Shown here piece after piece: positions 25,454 to 33,056 of a DNA stretch of 64,000 nt. The stretch lies in the NCBI GenBank assembly GCA_023423715.1, contig JAFAFC010000025.1, positions 1-64,000 of the forward strand, in the 5' to 3' direction. The notes beneath the pieces were generated by a model. That model worked only from the letters and a program-made list of their open reading frames with translations, was not told the DNA's origin and did not search any database. Positions within the stretch are counted from its first letter, which is position 1. The number at the start of each line of letters is the position of its first letter. The position numbers and the translations under genes were made by a program. This DNA comes from Bacteroidota bacterium. GTDB taxonomy: Bacteria; Bacteroidota; Bacteroidia; Flavobacteriales; Weeksellaceae.

Positions 25454-25469
25454 TTCATAAGTAGTAAAG

Positions 25470-25928
25470 ATGAGAATTGCTGTTTTTCCAGGATCATTTG
25501 ATCCGATTACTTTAGGACATTACGATATTATTGAAAGAGCTGCGCCTTTGTTCGACAAATTAATTATTGCTATCGGACAGAATTCGCAAAAAAAATACAT
25601 GTTTCCGCTCGAGCAAAGAATGGATTTCATTAAAAAAGCGGTTGCTAATTTCCCCAATGTTGAAGTTGATTTTTTTGAAGGATTAACAGTAGATTATTGT
25701 TTAAGCAAAAATGCACAATTCATCTTAAGAGGCTTGAGAAATCCAGCCGATTTCGAATTCGAAAAAGCCATTGCACATACCAACCGAACACTTGCTCATA
25801 AAAAAATTGAGACCGTCTTTTTATTGACATCTTCTGGAAAATCATTTATTAGTAGTAGTATTGTTCGTGAAATCATCACGCATGGTGGTGAATATCAACT
25901 TTTAGTACCAGATTCTGTACGAGTATAA
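25470..25928 (+). CDS. coaD: Phosphopantetheine adenylyltransferase
   Basis: A 152-residue cytoplasmic enzyme for the fourth step of coenzyme A synthesis. The nucleotidyltransferase motif GSFDPITLGH (T14-x-G-H17) and the C-terminal SSSIVREI motif are present. Length is normal for CoaD. It follows ddl after an 82-bp spacer full of short repeats. No promoter match is visible in that spacer, so read-through from ddl is likely. Confidence 0.96.
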   Translation: MRIAVFPGSFDPITLGHYDIIERAAPLFDKLIIAIGQNSQKKYMFPLEQRMDFIKKAVANFPNVEVDFFEGLTVDYCLSKNAQFILRGLRNPADFEFEKAIAHTNRTLAHKKIETVFLLTSSGKSFISSSIVREIITHGGEYQLLVPDSVRV

Positions 25929-25934
25929 AAACTA

Positions 25935-25968
25935 GGGTTCGTGGCATTCTTTCGAGGTCTCCGAACCC
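25935..25968. repeat. Hairpin between coaD and the TRIC channel gene
   Basis: A 7-bp GC-rich stem (GGGTTCG at 25935-25941, CGAACCC at 25962-25968) has a 20-nt loop. No T tract follows on the plus strand. It may be an mRNA processing or folding element; it is not a tRNA. Confidence 0.4.
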
Positions 25969-25983
25969 GAAAAACACAAAATT

Positions 25984-26622
25984 ATGATGCACGAACAGTT
26001 CAATTTAGCGATTGAAATTTTAGGAACGGTTGCCTTTTCCATGTCCGGAAGTTTTGCTGCCATGCAAAAACGTCTAGACCCATTTGGCGTATTACTGATC
26101 GCATTTATCACGTCTGTTGGTGGCGGTACGGTGCGAGATCTTTTATTGGATGTTCCCGTTTTTTGGATGCACGATCTTCGGATGTGTATCCTGATCTTGG
26201 CGACTTCAGTTTTTGCCATGGTTTTTAAATCGATTGAGCGAAACTTCAAAGTAACCCTATTTATCTTCGACAGTTTTGGTTTGGGACTTTTCACCATTAT
26301 TGGTGTTCAAAAAGGAATACATGCCGATCTTCATCCTTTGATTTGCATTATTTTAGGAACGATTACGGGAATTTTCGGAGGGATTATCCGAGATATTTTA
26401 TTGAATAGAATTCCACTTATTTTCCGAAAAGAAATTTATGCAACGGCTTGTATCATTGGCGGACTCGTCTTTTTGTTAATGGTAAATTTCACCAATTTCT
26501 CGTACACTTTTGTTCAAATTTTTACAATTTTGTTGATTGTAGCAATCCGAACTTTAGCGGTAAAATATCATTGGCAAATGCCGAAATTCTACGCCAGTAC
26601 CAACTCAGACAACGAAATGTAA
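25984..26622 (+). CDS. TRIC-type cation channel family protein (UPF0126)
   Basis: A 212-residue inner-membrane protein with about seven hydrophobic segments in two UPF0126 repeats. The repeats carry the matching motifs GGGTVRDLLLDVPVFW and GGIIRDILLNRIPLIF, and the first repeat is followed by DSFGLGLFTIIGVQKG. Prokaryotic homologues of eukaryotic TRIC channels form potassium-conducting trimers. The physiological role here is unknown. Two ATGs in a row (25984, 25987) are possible starts. Confidence 0.88.
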   Translation: MMHEQFNLAIEILGTVAFSMSGSFAAMQKRLDPFGVLLIAFITSVGGGTVRDLLLDVPVFWMHDLRMCILILATSVFAMVFKSIERNFKVTLFIFDSFGLGLFTIIGVQKGIHADLHPLICIILGTITGIFGGIIRDILLNRIPLIFRKEIYATACIIGGLVFLLMVNFTNFSYTFVQIFTILLIVAIRTLAVKYHWQMPKFYASTNSDNEM

Positions 26623-26628
26623 GAATAA

Positions 26629-26657
26629 AAAAAGCGCTCGAAATTCGAACGCTTTTT
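26629..26657. terminator. Bidirectional terminator
   Basis: The stem AAAAAGCG / CGCTTTTT, extended by TCGA/TCGA in the interior, lies between the convergent TRIC and TPR-like genes. Both strands have A- and T-runs in the right place. Confidence 0.85.
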
Positions 26658-26675
26658 GTTTTATTAAAATCCCAA

Positions 26676-27245
26676 TTAAAAGAATTTCCCTCTTTGTCTC
26701 ATATTTGGGTTGTGCATATGCTTTTGCATCGAAGGCATTTTCAATTGATCCTTCATCATTTTGATTTGATCCGTCATCATTCCTGCCGAATCCAATCTTT
26801 TTGCTTCTTCCAATAATTTTTGACCTTCTTGTCTTCTTCCTTTAGAAATTGCTACTGCAGCAAGATTTAAGGTAGCCATCGCACGGTCTTGTTTCATATT
26901 CAAACCGTAATCCAATGCTTTTTTCATCAAAGTCTCCATCTTCCCAGGCTGATCTTGCGCTAATGTTAGCGCTTGTAAATAATGGAAATAGCCGTATTGA
27001 GACTTGTGAAGTTGCGTTTTATATTTCGTAATATGTGCTAACCACTGTTGCGCTTTTTCGTTTTTCTGTTTTCTTAATTGCCAGAAAGACAACAATATAT
27101 ATTCATTCTTAAAATACAACACAATAGGAATAATAGCCAAAAAGGAAACAACAATCCCCCATCCCCATGATCTTGTAAAACCGATCATGTAGATACCTAA
27201 TCCTAGAATTAAAGCGGCGATTACAAATTTTATATTCTTATTCAT
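26676..27245 (-). CDS. Membrane protein with TPR-like repeats
   Basis: A 189-residue protein with two N-terminal transmembrane helices (about residues 8-24 and 28-46). A cytoplasmic helical part holds TPR-like pairs (YFHYLQALTLAQDQPGKMETLMKKALDYG and the segment after it), and the Met/His-rich tail ends QRGKFF. It probably mediates protein contacts; no enzymatic motif is visible. Terminator and promoter elements on either side mark it as a single-gene unit. Confidence 0.7.
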   Translation of the reverse strand: MNKNIKFVIAALILGLGIYMIGFTRSWGWGIVVSFLAIIPIVLYFKNEYILLSFWQLRKQKNEKAQQWLAHITKYKTQLHKSQYGYFHYLQALTLAQDQPGKMETLMKKALDYGLNMKQDRAMATLNLAAVAISKGRRQEGQKLLEEAKRLDSAGMMTDQIKMMKDQLKMPSMQKHMHNPNMRQRGKFF

Positions 27246-27263
27246 TTTCGATATTTAGAGGTG

Positions 27264-27271
27264 CAAAGATA
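27264..27271 (-). promoter_or_regulatory. -7 element for the TPR-like gene
   Basis: TATCTTTG on the minus strand, 18 nt upstream of the ATG at 27245. Confidence 0.5.
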
Positions 27272-27283
27272 AAAATTTCTAGT

Positions 27284-27787
27284 CTATTTCCCAGTAGATG
27301 TTTCAATTCGCTCAAAAGTTTGAAAACAGAAATCATAGCTATTTTTCTCATCTTTTTCGTGACATTCTTCATTCACCTTCTTCCAAACTTTGGGATTAAT
27401 TTTCGGAAAAAAAGTATCAGCATCCAAGGTAGCTTTCACTTCAGTAACTTCCAAACGATCGGCTAAATCAATAGTTTGTTCATAGATATTCCCACCACCG
27501 ATAACGTAAAAATTTTCATCAATTTTCTTCGCGAATTTCAAAGCTTCTTTTAAACTTCCTACAATTAAAATCCCTTCTTCAAACCAATCTTTTTTTCTAG
27601 AAACAACAATATTGGTGCGGTTAGGAAGTGGTTTCCCAATGCTTTCATACGTCTTTCTCCCCATCACAATCGGGTGACCAGAAGTAAGATCTTTAAAATG
27701 TTTCAAATCTTTGGGAAGATGCCACAATAACTGATTTTCTTTACCTATTTCGTTATTGGAACCCATGGCTACCACAATTGTCATCAT
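27284..27787 (-). CDS. folA: Dihydrofolate reductase
   Basis: A 167-residue cytoplasmic enzyme that reduces dihydrofolate to tetrahydrofolate with NADPH; it is the target of trimethoprim. The motifs VAMGSNNEIGKENQLLWHLP (with the active-site loop and substrate pocket), HPIVMGRKTYESIG and VIGGGNIYEQ are intact. Two ATGs (27787, 27784) are possible. A -7 box lies 17 nt upstream. Confidence 0.95.
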   Translation of the reverse strand: MMTIVVAMGSNNEIGKENQLLWHLPKDLKHFKDLTSGHPIVMGRKTYESIGKPLPNRTNIVVSRKKDWFEEGILIVGSLKEALKFAKKIDENFYVIGGGNIYEQTIDLADRLEVTEVKATLDADTFFPKINPKVWKKVNEECHEKDEKNSYDFCFQTFERIETSTGK

Positions 27788-27804
27788 AATTTTATCTTAA
27801 GCTA

Positions 27805-27812
27805 CAAATTTA
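27805..27812 (-). promoter_or_regulatory. -7 element for folA
   Basis: TAAATTTG on the minus strand, 17 nt upstream of the folA ATG. Confidence 0.5.
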
Positions 27813-27824
27813 GTACAATATTTG

Positions 27825-27832
27825 TATATTTG
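27825..27832 (+). promoter_or_regulatory. -7 element for the lemA operon
   Basis: TATATTTG on the plus strand, 34 nt upstream of the lemA-like ATG; it diverges from the folA promoter 12 bp away. Confidence 0.5.
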
Positions 27833-27866
27833 GTTTTCTATAATGAAACAAAAATTCATCTGAACT

Positions 27867-28478
27867 ATGAAAAATAAAGGCTGTTTAAGCGCTACCGGGA
27901 TTTTAATTTTTATTTTGGTAGTAGGTGTTGTGTTATTCTTTTGGGGGAAAAACGGATACAACAATTTTGTAACTAAAGAACAAAATGTAGAACAAAAGTG
28001 GTCTAACGTGCAAACGGTGTATCAAAAAAGAGCCAACTTGATCCCGAATTTGGAAAGAACGGTAAAATCGTATTCAAAATTCGAGCAGGAAACATTAACA
28101 CAAGTTGTTGAAGCGAGAGCGAAAGCAACATCGGTAAATGTAGATCCTACGAACATGACGGAAGCGGATATGCAAAAATTCCAAGCGGCTCAAGGGCAAC
28201 TTTCGGGTGCTTTAGGACGTTTGATGATGGTTATTGAAAAATATCCTGATTTAAAAGCAGATCAGCAATACACGAATTTCCAAAGAGAATACACCGCGAT
28301 TGAAAACTCAATCCGTGCAGAAACGGTTTATTTCAACGAAGCTGCGAAAGATTACAACACGGAAATTATGAAATTCCCGAATAACATCTTAGCAAACTTC
28401 ACAAACTTCAAGGAAAAACCATATTTCAAATCAGAAGCAGGTGCTGAAAAAGCTCCAGAAGTTTTTAAAACAGATTAA
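27867..28478 (+). CDS. LemA family protein
   Basis: A 203-residue membrane-anchored protein. One N-terminal transmembrane helix (about residues 8-26) is followed by the LemA helical domain with QNVEQKWSNVQTVYQKRANLIPNL and the conserved YNTEIMKFPNNILA motif. The role of LemA is unclear; it is often coded with TPM-domain or HtpX genes. Here it is the first gene of a tightly packed set with two TPM genes (1-nt and 20-nt overlaps). Confidence 0.93.
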   Translation: MKNKGCLSATGILIFILVVGVVLFFWGKNGYNNFVTKEQNVEQKWSNVQTVYQKRANLIPNLERTVKSYSKFEQETLTQVVEARAKATSVNVDPTNMTEADMQKFQAAQGQLSGALGRLMMVIEKYPDLKADQQYTNFQREYTAIENSIRAETVYFNEAAKDYNTEIMKFPNNILANFTNFKEKPYFKSEAGAEKAPEVFKTD

Positions 28479-28906
28479 TGAACAATTATATTACAGATAC
28501 TCAAATGGCTTCCCTCGTGGAAGCCATTCAAACAGCAGAGAGCCACTCTACTGGAGAGATCCGTATTCATATCGATTCTAATACCGTTTCGGATAATGCT
28601 GAAAAAGCATTTGACGTTTTCAAAACGCTTTGTTTAGGAAAAACCGTCCATCGAAATGCCGTTTTGTTTCATGTTAATTTTGAACAAAAATATCTAACGA
28701 TTATTGGCGACGAGGGCATTCATCAATTTGTAAAGCAAGAATTTTGGGATGCTATGCATGACGAAACCACAAAGCTTTTCGCTCTAGGAAAGTATTTTGA
28801 AGGCTTGCGCGATGCCATACTCGAAACAGGTTTAGAACTTAAAAAACACTTTCCATTTAGTGGAGAGAATATCAACGAATTGTCGGATGAGATTACCTTC
28901 TCTTAA
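28478..28906 (+). CDS. TPM-domain protein without signal peptide
   Basis: A 142-residue protein made almost only of a TPM (DUF477) domain: ITDTQMASLVEAIQTAE, STGEIRIHI, the ERNAVL-like RNAVLFHV segment, and IIGDEGIHQFV. It has no signal peptide or membrane helix, so it is predicted to be cytoplasmic, in contrast to the next gene's product. Its ATG overlaps the lemA-like stop codon by one base. Function is unknown; other TPM proteins have been linked to photosystem repair and membrane-protein quality control. Confidence 0.85.
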   Translation: MNNYITDTQMASLVEAIQTAESHSTGEIRIHIDSNTVSDNAEKAFDVFKTLCLGKTVHRNAVLFHVNFEQKYLTIIGDEGIHQFVKQEFWDAMHDETTKLFALGKYFEGLRDAILETGLELKKHFPFSGENINELSDEITFS

Positions 28907-29696
28907 ATATACATTTTTAGCATTCTTTTTTACCGCTTTTACGTTCGTACAAGCGCAATACAGCGTGCCTAAGAAACCTGACATCCTTTATCCTGTTTAT
29001 GATGAAGTGGGCTTACTTTCTCAACAAGAACGAGATCAGCTCAACAATAAATTAATAAAATTTGAAGACTCAACCTCAACGGAAGTCGAAGTCATCATTA
29101 TCCCAACAACCAAAGGCGAAGACGTGAATTACGTTGCCACGATGTTTGGTGAACAATGGAAAATTGGGAAAAAAGGCGTTGATAATGGTGTGGTCTTTTT
29201 AATTGCATACGAAGATCGAAAATTTGCCATCCAACAAGGTCGTGCTGTTGAACAGTATTTAACAGCTTCGGTTGCTGGTCAGATTCTTGATTATCTTGTA
29301 ACACCGCGATTCCGAGAAGGGCGTTATTATGAAGGAATTGATGCAGGAACAACGGCGATTACAGATGCCGTTCAAGGAAAATTCAAACCGCATGCAAAAC
29401 CCGAACGTTCTTCGGACGGACCAAGCTTATTCCAAATGATGATCATCTTTTTTGTCGTTCTCATCGTGCTTTCCATCTTGTTTGGAAATAACAATCGAGG
29501 CGGAGGCGGAAACTATGATGATGACGAGGATGTCATTATTTCCCGCCGTGGAAGAAGATCCTACCCAGGTGGTTTCTTCCCATTCCCAGGAAGTTTCGGC
29601 GGAGGCGGCTCCTTTGGAGGTGGCGGCGGTGGAGGCTTTGGAGGCTTCGGCGGTGGCGGAAGTTTCGGCGGCGGTGGCGCATCCGGAGGATGGTAA
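28887..29696 (+). CDS. TPM-domain protein with glycine-rich tail
   Basis: A 269-residue protein: signal peptide (1 to about 24, ends VQAQ), TPM domain (about 30-160), one transmembrane helix (LFQMMIIFFVVLIVLSILFG), then a Gly-rich, Phe/Ser-containing tail that ends GGASGGW. The domain should face the periplasm. ATG 28887 places the signal peptide at the N terminus and overlaps the preceding gene by 20 nt; an in-frame GTG further up is less likely. A strong terminator follows. Confidence 0.88.
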   Translation: MRLPSLKYTFLAFFFTAFTFVQAQYSVPKKPDILYPVYDEVGLLSQQERDQLNNKLIKFEDSTSTEVEVIIIPTTKGEDVNYVATMFGEQWKIGKKGVDNGVVFLIAYEDRKFAIQQGRAVEQYLTASVAGQILDYLVTPRFREGRYYEGIDAGTTAITDAVQGKFKPHAKPERSSDGPSLFQMMIIFFVVLIVLSILFGNNNRGGGGNYDDDEDVIISRRGRRSYPGGFFPFPGSFGGGGSFGGGGGGGFGGFGGGGSFGGGGASGGW

Positions 29697-29717
29697 ACAA
29701 GAGTATTTAAAATAGAC

Positions 29718-29742
29718 AAGCAGCTTTCGGGCTGCTTTTTTT
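29718..29742 (+). terminator. Terminator of the lemA-TPM operon
   Basis: A 7-bp stem AAGCAGC / GCTGCTT with a 6-nt loop (TTTCGG) and a following T-run, 21 nt after the stop codon. Confidence 0.85.
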
Positions 29743-29766
29743 ATAGGAAAAATGCCTCTTTTTTTT

Positions 29767-29774
29767 TATTTTTG
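29767..29774 (+). promoter_or_regulatory. -7 element for the kefF-kefC pair
   Basis: TATTTTTG, 22 nt upstream of the TTG start codon at 29797. Confidence 0.5.
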
Positions 29775-29796
29775 TTGAAATCCCAATCTCAACATA

Positions 29797-30324
29797 TTGA
29801 AAAATACCCTTGTACTCTTCGCTCATCCTTATTTAGAATTCGCTTCTAACAATAAGGAGCTCACCAATTTCTACGAAAGACATCAGCATTATACCTTTCG
29901 TGATTTGTATGAAGAGTATCCGGAATTTCATATCGCAGCATTCAAGGAACGGAAACGAATTTTCGAGTACGATCGATTTATTTTTCACTTTCCGATCATT
30001 TGGTTTGGGATGCCTCCTTTGCTTCGACTTTGGGTAGATGAAGTCGTTGATAGCCGATGGATGAACGAAACCGAAGCCAATCCATTTGAAGGCAAAGACG
30101 TTCATTTTCTCATCACTACTCGAAATAAGGAAAGTACGTTTGGACGTGAAAGTAAAACCCATTATACCATCGAAGAACTCATCAGCAGCTTAATTGCGAC
30201 CATGAAATTGTTTCGAGCCAATGTTCATGAACCGTATGTGGTTTATGAATCGGAAAACCTAAGTAAAAAAGAAATCGTCCTTCACAAACAGCATTTTGCT
30301 GAAATCTTAAATAAAAATCAATAA
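29797..30324 (+). CDS. KefF-like NAD(P)H-dependent oxidoreductase
   Basis: A 175-residue flavodoxin-like quinone reductase (KefF/MdaB/YwrO family). It has NTLVLFAHPYLEFASNN at the N terminus, the FHFPIIWFGMPPLLRLWVDEV motif around the FMN and active site, and an FLITTRNKEST loop. In Enterobacteria KefF is the ancillary subunit that activates the KefC potassium efflux system. The antiporter gene begins in the stop codon of this gene (1-nt overlap), which strongly supports that pairing. The start is TTG: no ATG is available and the N terminus fits the family. Confidence 0.87.
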   Translation: MKNTLVLFAHPYLEFASNNKELTNFYERHQHYTFRDLYEEYPEFHIAAFKERKRIFEYDRFIFHFPIIWFGMPPLLRLWVDEVVDSRWMNETEANPFEGKDVHFLITTRNKESTFGRESKTHYTIEELISSLIATMKLFRANVHEPYVVYESENLSKKEIVLHKQHFAEILNKNQ

Positions 30325-32201
30325 TGGATTCTCCAATTGCAATGAAAGTTCTCATCTTCCTAGGCGCAGCCATCATCATGGTTCCGCTCGTTAGGAAGTT
30401 TGGGCTAAGTTCCGTAATCGGCTACATTATTGGTGGTATCGTCATCGGACCTTTTGTTTTAAAACTAACTGGAAACGACACCGAAGACATTATGCACGCT
30501 TCCGAATTCGGGGTGATTATGCTTTTATTTATGGTGGGCTTAGAATTGGAACCACGGAAATTCTGGGCAATGCGAAAACGAATTGTCGGCTTAGGACTTT
30601 CACAAATGGTGCTTACGATAAGTATTCTATTTTTGGTTTTAGTTCTCGCCAAATGGCCGTACGATCAAGCATTAGCCATTGCTATGTGTTTTGCGTTATC
30701 ATCCACAGCGATTGTTTTGCAAACCTTACAAGAGAAAAACATATTTAAAACAACAGCTGGCGAAGCATCTTTTTCAACACTTTTATTTCAAGATATTGCG
30801 GTGATCCCCATTTTGGCGTTGTTACCCATAATCGCGAAGTACGAAGTTAAAGAAGAAAATGAAGTGCAGCTTCTCATTCAAAAACTTCCCGAATGGATAC
30901 AAGGGGGAACCGTTTTACTGGGAATTACCATCCTCGTTCTTTTAGGGAAATTCGTATTTGTCCCGTTTTTGAGGTACGTTTCCAAATCAGGAATGGCTGA
31001 ATTACTTACGGCTTCTTCCCTATTTTTAATTGTTGGCGTTTCCGAATTGATGGTTATCGTGGGGCTTTCTCCTGCTTTAGGCGCTTTCTTAGCGGGTGTA
31101 ATGCTTGCCAACTCCGAGTTCCGACATGAATTAGAAGCGCAAATTGATCCATTTAAAGGGCTGCTTCTCGCCGTCTTTTTCGTGAGTGTAGGCTCAACCA
31201 TCAACTTTAACATCATTATGGAAGATCCGATGCTGATTTCTACTTTAGCGATTTTGGTTTTGGTGGTGAAGTTTTTGGTTTTATTTGGAATTGGAAAGCT
31301 CTTTAAAATTGAAAAAACGCAGAATTATTTCTTTGCATTTGCGCTATCACAAGTCGGTGAATTTGCATTCGTCTTGTTGAGTTATTCCAACAAATTATAT
31401 TTATTCAACGATAAAGTCACCTCTCAATTAATGGCAGTAACCGCAATTACTATGTGTGTTACTCCTATTTTATTGATCATTCACGACAAAGTAATTTCCA
31501 ATCGATTCAATAAAAAAGAGGAAGATAAACCGTTTGATATTTTAGATGCATCGGCACCGCAAAAGAAAATGATTATCGTTGGTTTTGGGCATTTTGGAAG
31601 TACGGTTGGGCGTTTATTGAAAGCGAATAATATTTCAGCCACTGTTTTAGATCACGATCCAGAACGTATTAAAGTATTGCGATCCTATGGTTTTAAAGTC
31701 TATTATGGTGATGCAACTCGAATTCAAACCTTACGAGCGGCAGGAATTGAAGAAGCCGAGATTTTAGCCTTGTGCTTGGACAATCCCGAAGACAATAAAT
31801 ACATAGCGGAGCTAGTTCGTGAGCAATTTCCAAATGTTAAACTCTATGTTCGAACAAAAAATAGAAACGATTCGTATTATTTTGTGAATCATGGCGTTCA
31901 AAATATTTACCGTGAAACCTTGGGAACAGCGGTAGAAATGGCCGTTGACTTGCTTCACGAAACGGGAATGCGTAAATATGCCGCACGACGTCTAGGAAAA
32001 CGATTTATGTTGATTGATAAAGCTTCCATCCGAAGATTGGCAAGAACACCAGGCGATGAACTTTCAAATTTCAGCGTGAAAGAAGCCATACAGCAAGAAG
32101 AAGCGCTTCTTGCGTACGACAGCTTGAATTTTGAAAATCACGATTGGATGGAAAATGAAGATGACGATTCTGAATTAGAATCGCCACCAAAATCTACCTA
32201 A
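30324..32201 (+). CDS. KefB/KefC-type cation:proton antiporter (CPA2)
   Basis: A 625-residue inner-membrane transporter. Residues 1 to about 385 form the Na+/H+ exchanger-type domain with 11-13 helices. Residues about 415-530 form an RCK (TrkA-N) domain with GFGHFGSTVGRLL and the Asp ending the second strand (VLDHDPE). An acidic C-terminal tail follows. In Enterobacteria such proteins release K+ in response to glutathione adducts of toxic electrophiles. Whether glutathione is the ligand here is unknown. The 3' end overlaps the convergent GIN lipoprotein gene by 8 nt. Confidence 0.93.
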   Translation: MDSPIAMKVLIFLGAAIIMVPLVRKFGLSSVIGYIIGGIVIGPFVLKLTGNDTEDIMHASEFGVIMLLFMVGLELEPRKFWAMRKRIVGLGLSQMVLTISILFLVLVLAKWPYDQALAIAMCFALSSTAIVLQTLQEKNIFKTTAGEASFSTLLFQDIAVIPILALLPIIAKYEVKEENEVQLLIQKLPEWIQGGTVLLGITILVLLGKFVFVPFLRYVSKSGMAELLTASSLFLIVGVSELMVIVGLSPALGAFLAGVMLANSEFRHELEAQIDPFKGLLLAVFFVSVGSTINFNIIMEDPMLISTLAILVLVVKFLVLFGIGKLFKIEKTQNYFFAFALSQVGEFAFVLLSYSNKLYLFNDKVTSQLMAVTAITMCVTPILLIIHDKVISNRFNKKEEDKPFDILDASAPQKKMIIVGFGHFGSTVGRLLKANNISATVLDHDPERIKVLRSYGFKVYYGDATRIQTLRAAGIEEAEILALCLDNPEDNKYIAELVREQFPNVKLYVRTKNRNDSYYFVNHGVQNIYRETLGTAVEMAVDLLHETGMRKYAARRLGKRFMLIDKASIRRLARTPGDELSNFSVKEAIQQEEALLAYDSLNFENHDWMENEDDDSELESPPKST

Positions 32202-32988
32202 CGGTTATCGTTCCGGAACTGCTCTTGGTTTCTTGAACCACATTCAGATTTCCGATTTTTATGACTTCAATTGAGCCCGAAGAACTTGCTTTTGCACGCA
32301 ATTCATTGGACAAACTCACGTTGACAAATCCTGAGCTGGATGCATTAAGCACTCCATTTTCGGCACGAACATCTTTGGCAACAACACTTCCCGATGAAGA
32401 AGCGTCCAAATCTACGTTTTTAGCTTTTCCAGAAACTTCTACATCCGCAGAAGAAGAAACATCTACATCAAAATTAACCGCCCAAATTTTCCCCGAATAC
32501 GAACCACTACTCGATCCATCAATAACCAAATCGTTCGCTTCCAAGTCACCTGTCACCGATCCTGAGCTGCTTACCTTAACATTGGTTTTGTCTTGAACAA
32601 ATTTATCAACGATTCTAATTTGTGCAGAAGAATTGGCTTCAACCTTCGAAAAGTCTTTCGCGTAAATCGTTGCTTTCACTCGAGATCCATTAACACGGAT
32701 TCCCGGTTTGTAATGAATATGAACCGTAGAGCCTGCTTTCTCTACCAAAATATCTTCCAGTAAATCTGCAGGAGCTTCAATCACCACCTTTTCACGATCC
32801 GCTTTTTTAATTTCGGCACGAATGGATTGAGATACTTTGATTTCATCAAAATCAAAATCAAAATTTTTAGTTTGGATAGGTCCTTTACCTTCTTTGACAC
32901 TGAAGTCAAAAATTTTAGAATCGGTTTTGTAATTACACGACGATAAGAGTAAGATGCCACCTAGGAAGAAAACGCTTGAAATTCTCAT
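32194..32988 (-). CDS. GIN-domain (DUF2807) lipoprotein
   Basis: A 264-residue predicted lipoprotein: the signal ends in the lipobox LLSSC (about residues 14-18). The mature part is a beta-helical GIN/DUF2807 domain, with repeated Ser-Ser-Ser-Gly motifs such as DGSSSGSYSG, DASSSGSVV, NASSSGFV and KASSSGSI about every 20 residues, typical of this family. It is probably surface- or periplasm-facing. The domain was first described as an auto-transporter adhesin head, but the function in Bacteroidota is unproven. Confidence 0.9.
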   Translation of the reverse strand: MRISSVFFLGGILLLSSCNYKTDSKIFDFSVKEGKGPIQTKNFDFDFDEIKVSQSIRAEIKKADREKVVIEAPADLLEDILVEKAGSTVHIHYKPGIRVNGSRVKATIYAKDFSKVEANSSAQIRIVDKFVQDKTNVKVSSSGSVTGDLEANDLVIDGSSSGSYSGKIWAVNFDVDVSSSADVEVSGKAKNVDLDASSSGSVVAKDVRAENGVLNASSSGFVNVSLSNELRAKASSSGSIEVIKIGNLNVVQETKSSSGTITVR

Positions 32989-33056
32989 GAAAAGGGATAG
33001 TTTTAAGGTTAATAAATTTAAAAATACTAATTTTATACTTTAATAACAATTGAGAC

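Noticed and set aside
25935..25968. Hairpin with TTCGAGGTCTC loop as a tRNA fragment.
   Set aside because: There is no acceptor stem, anticodon arm or correct spacing for a tRNA.
25932..26297. 121-codon minus-strand frame opposite the TRIC gene.
   Set aside because: Antisense to a conserved membrane protein; lysine/serine-rich composition typical of shadows.
29452..29715. Open frame on the plus strand in a different phase across the Gly-rich TPM tail.
   Set aside because: It is a shadow of the GC-rich glycine codons; composition is low-complexity and it has no start context.
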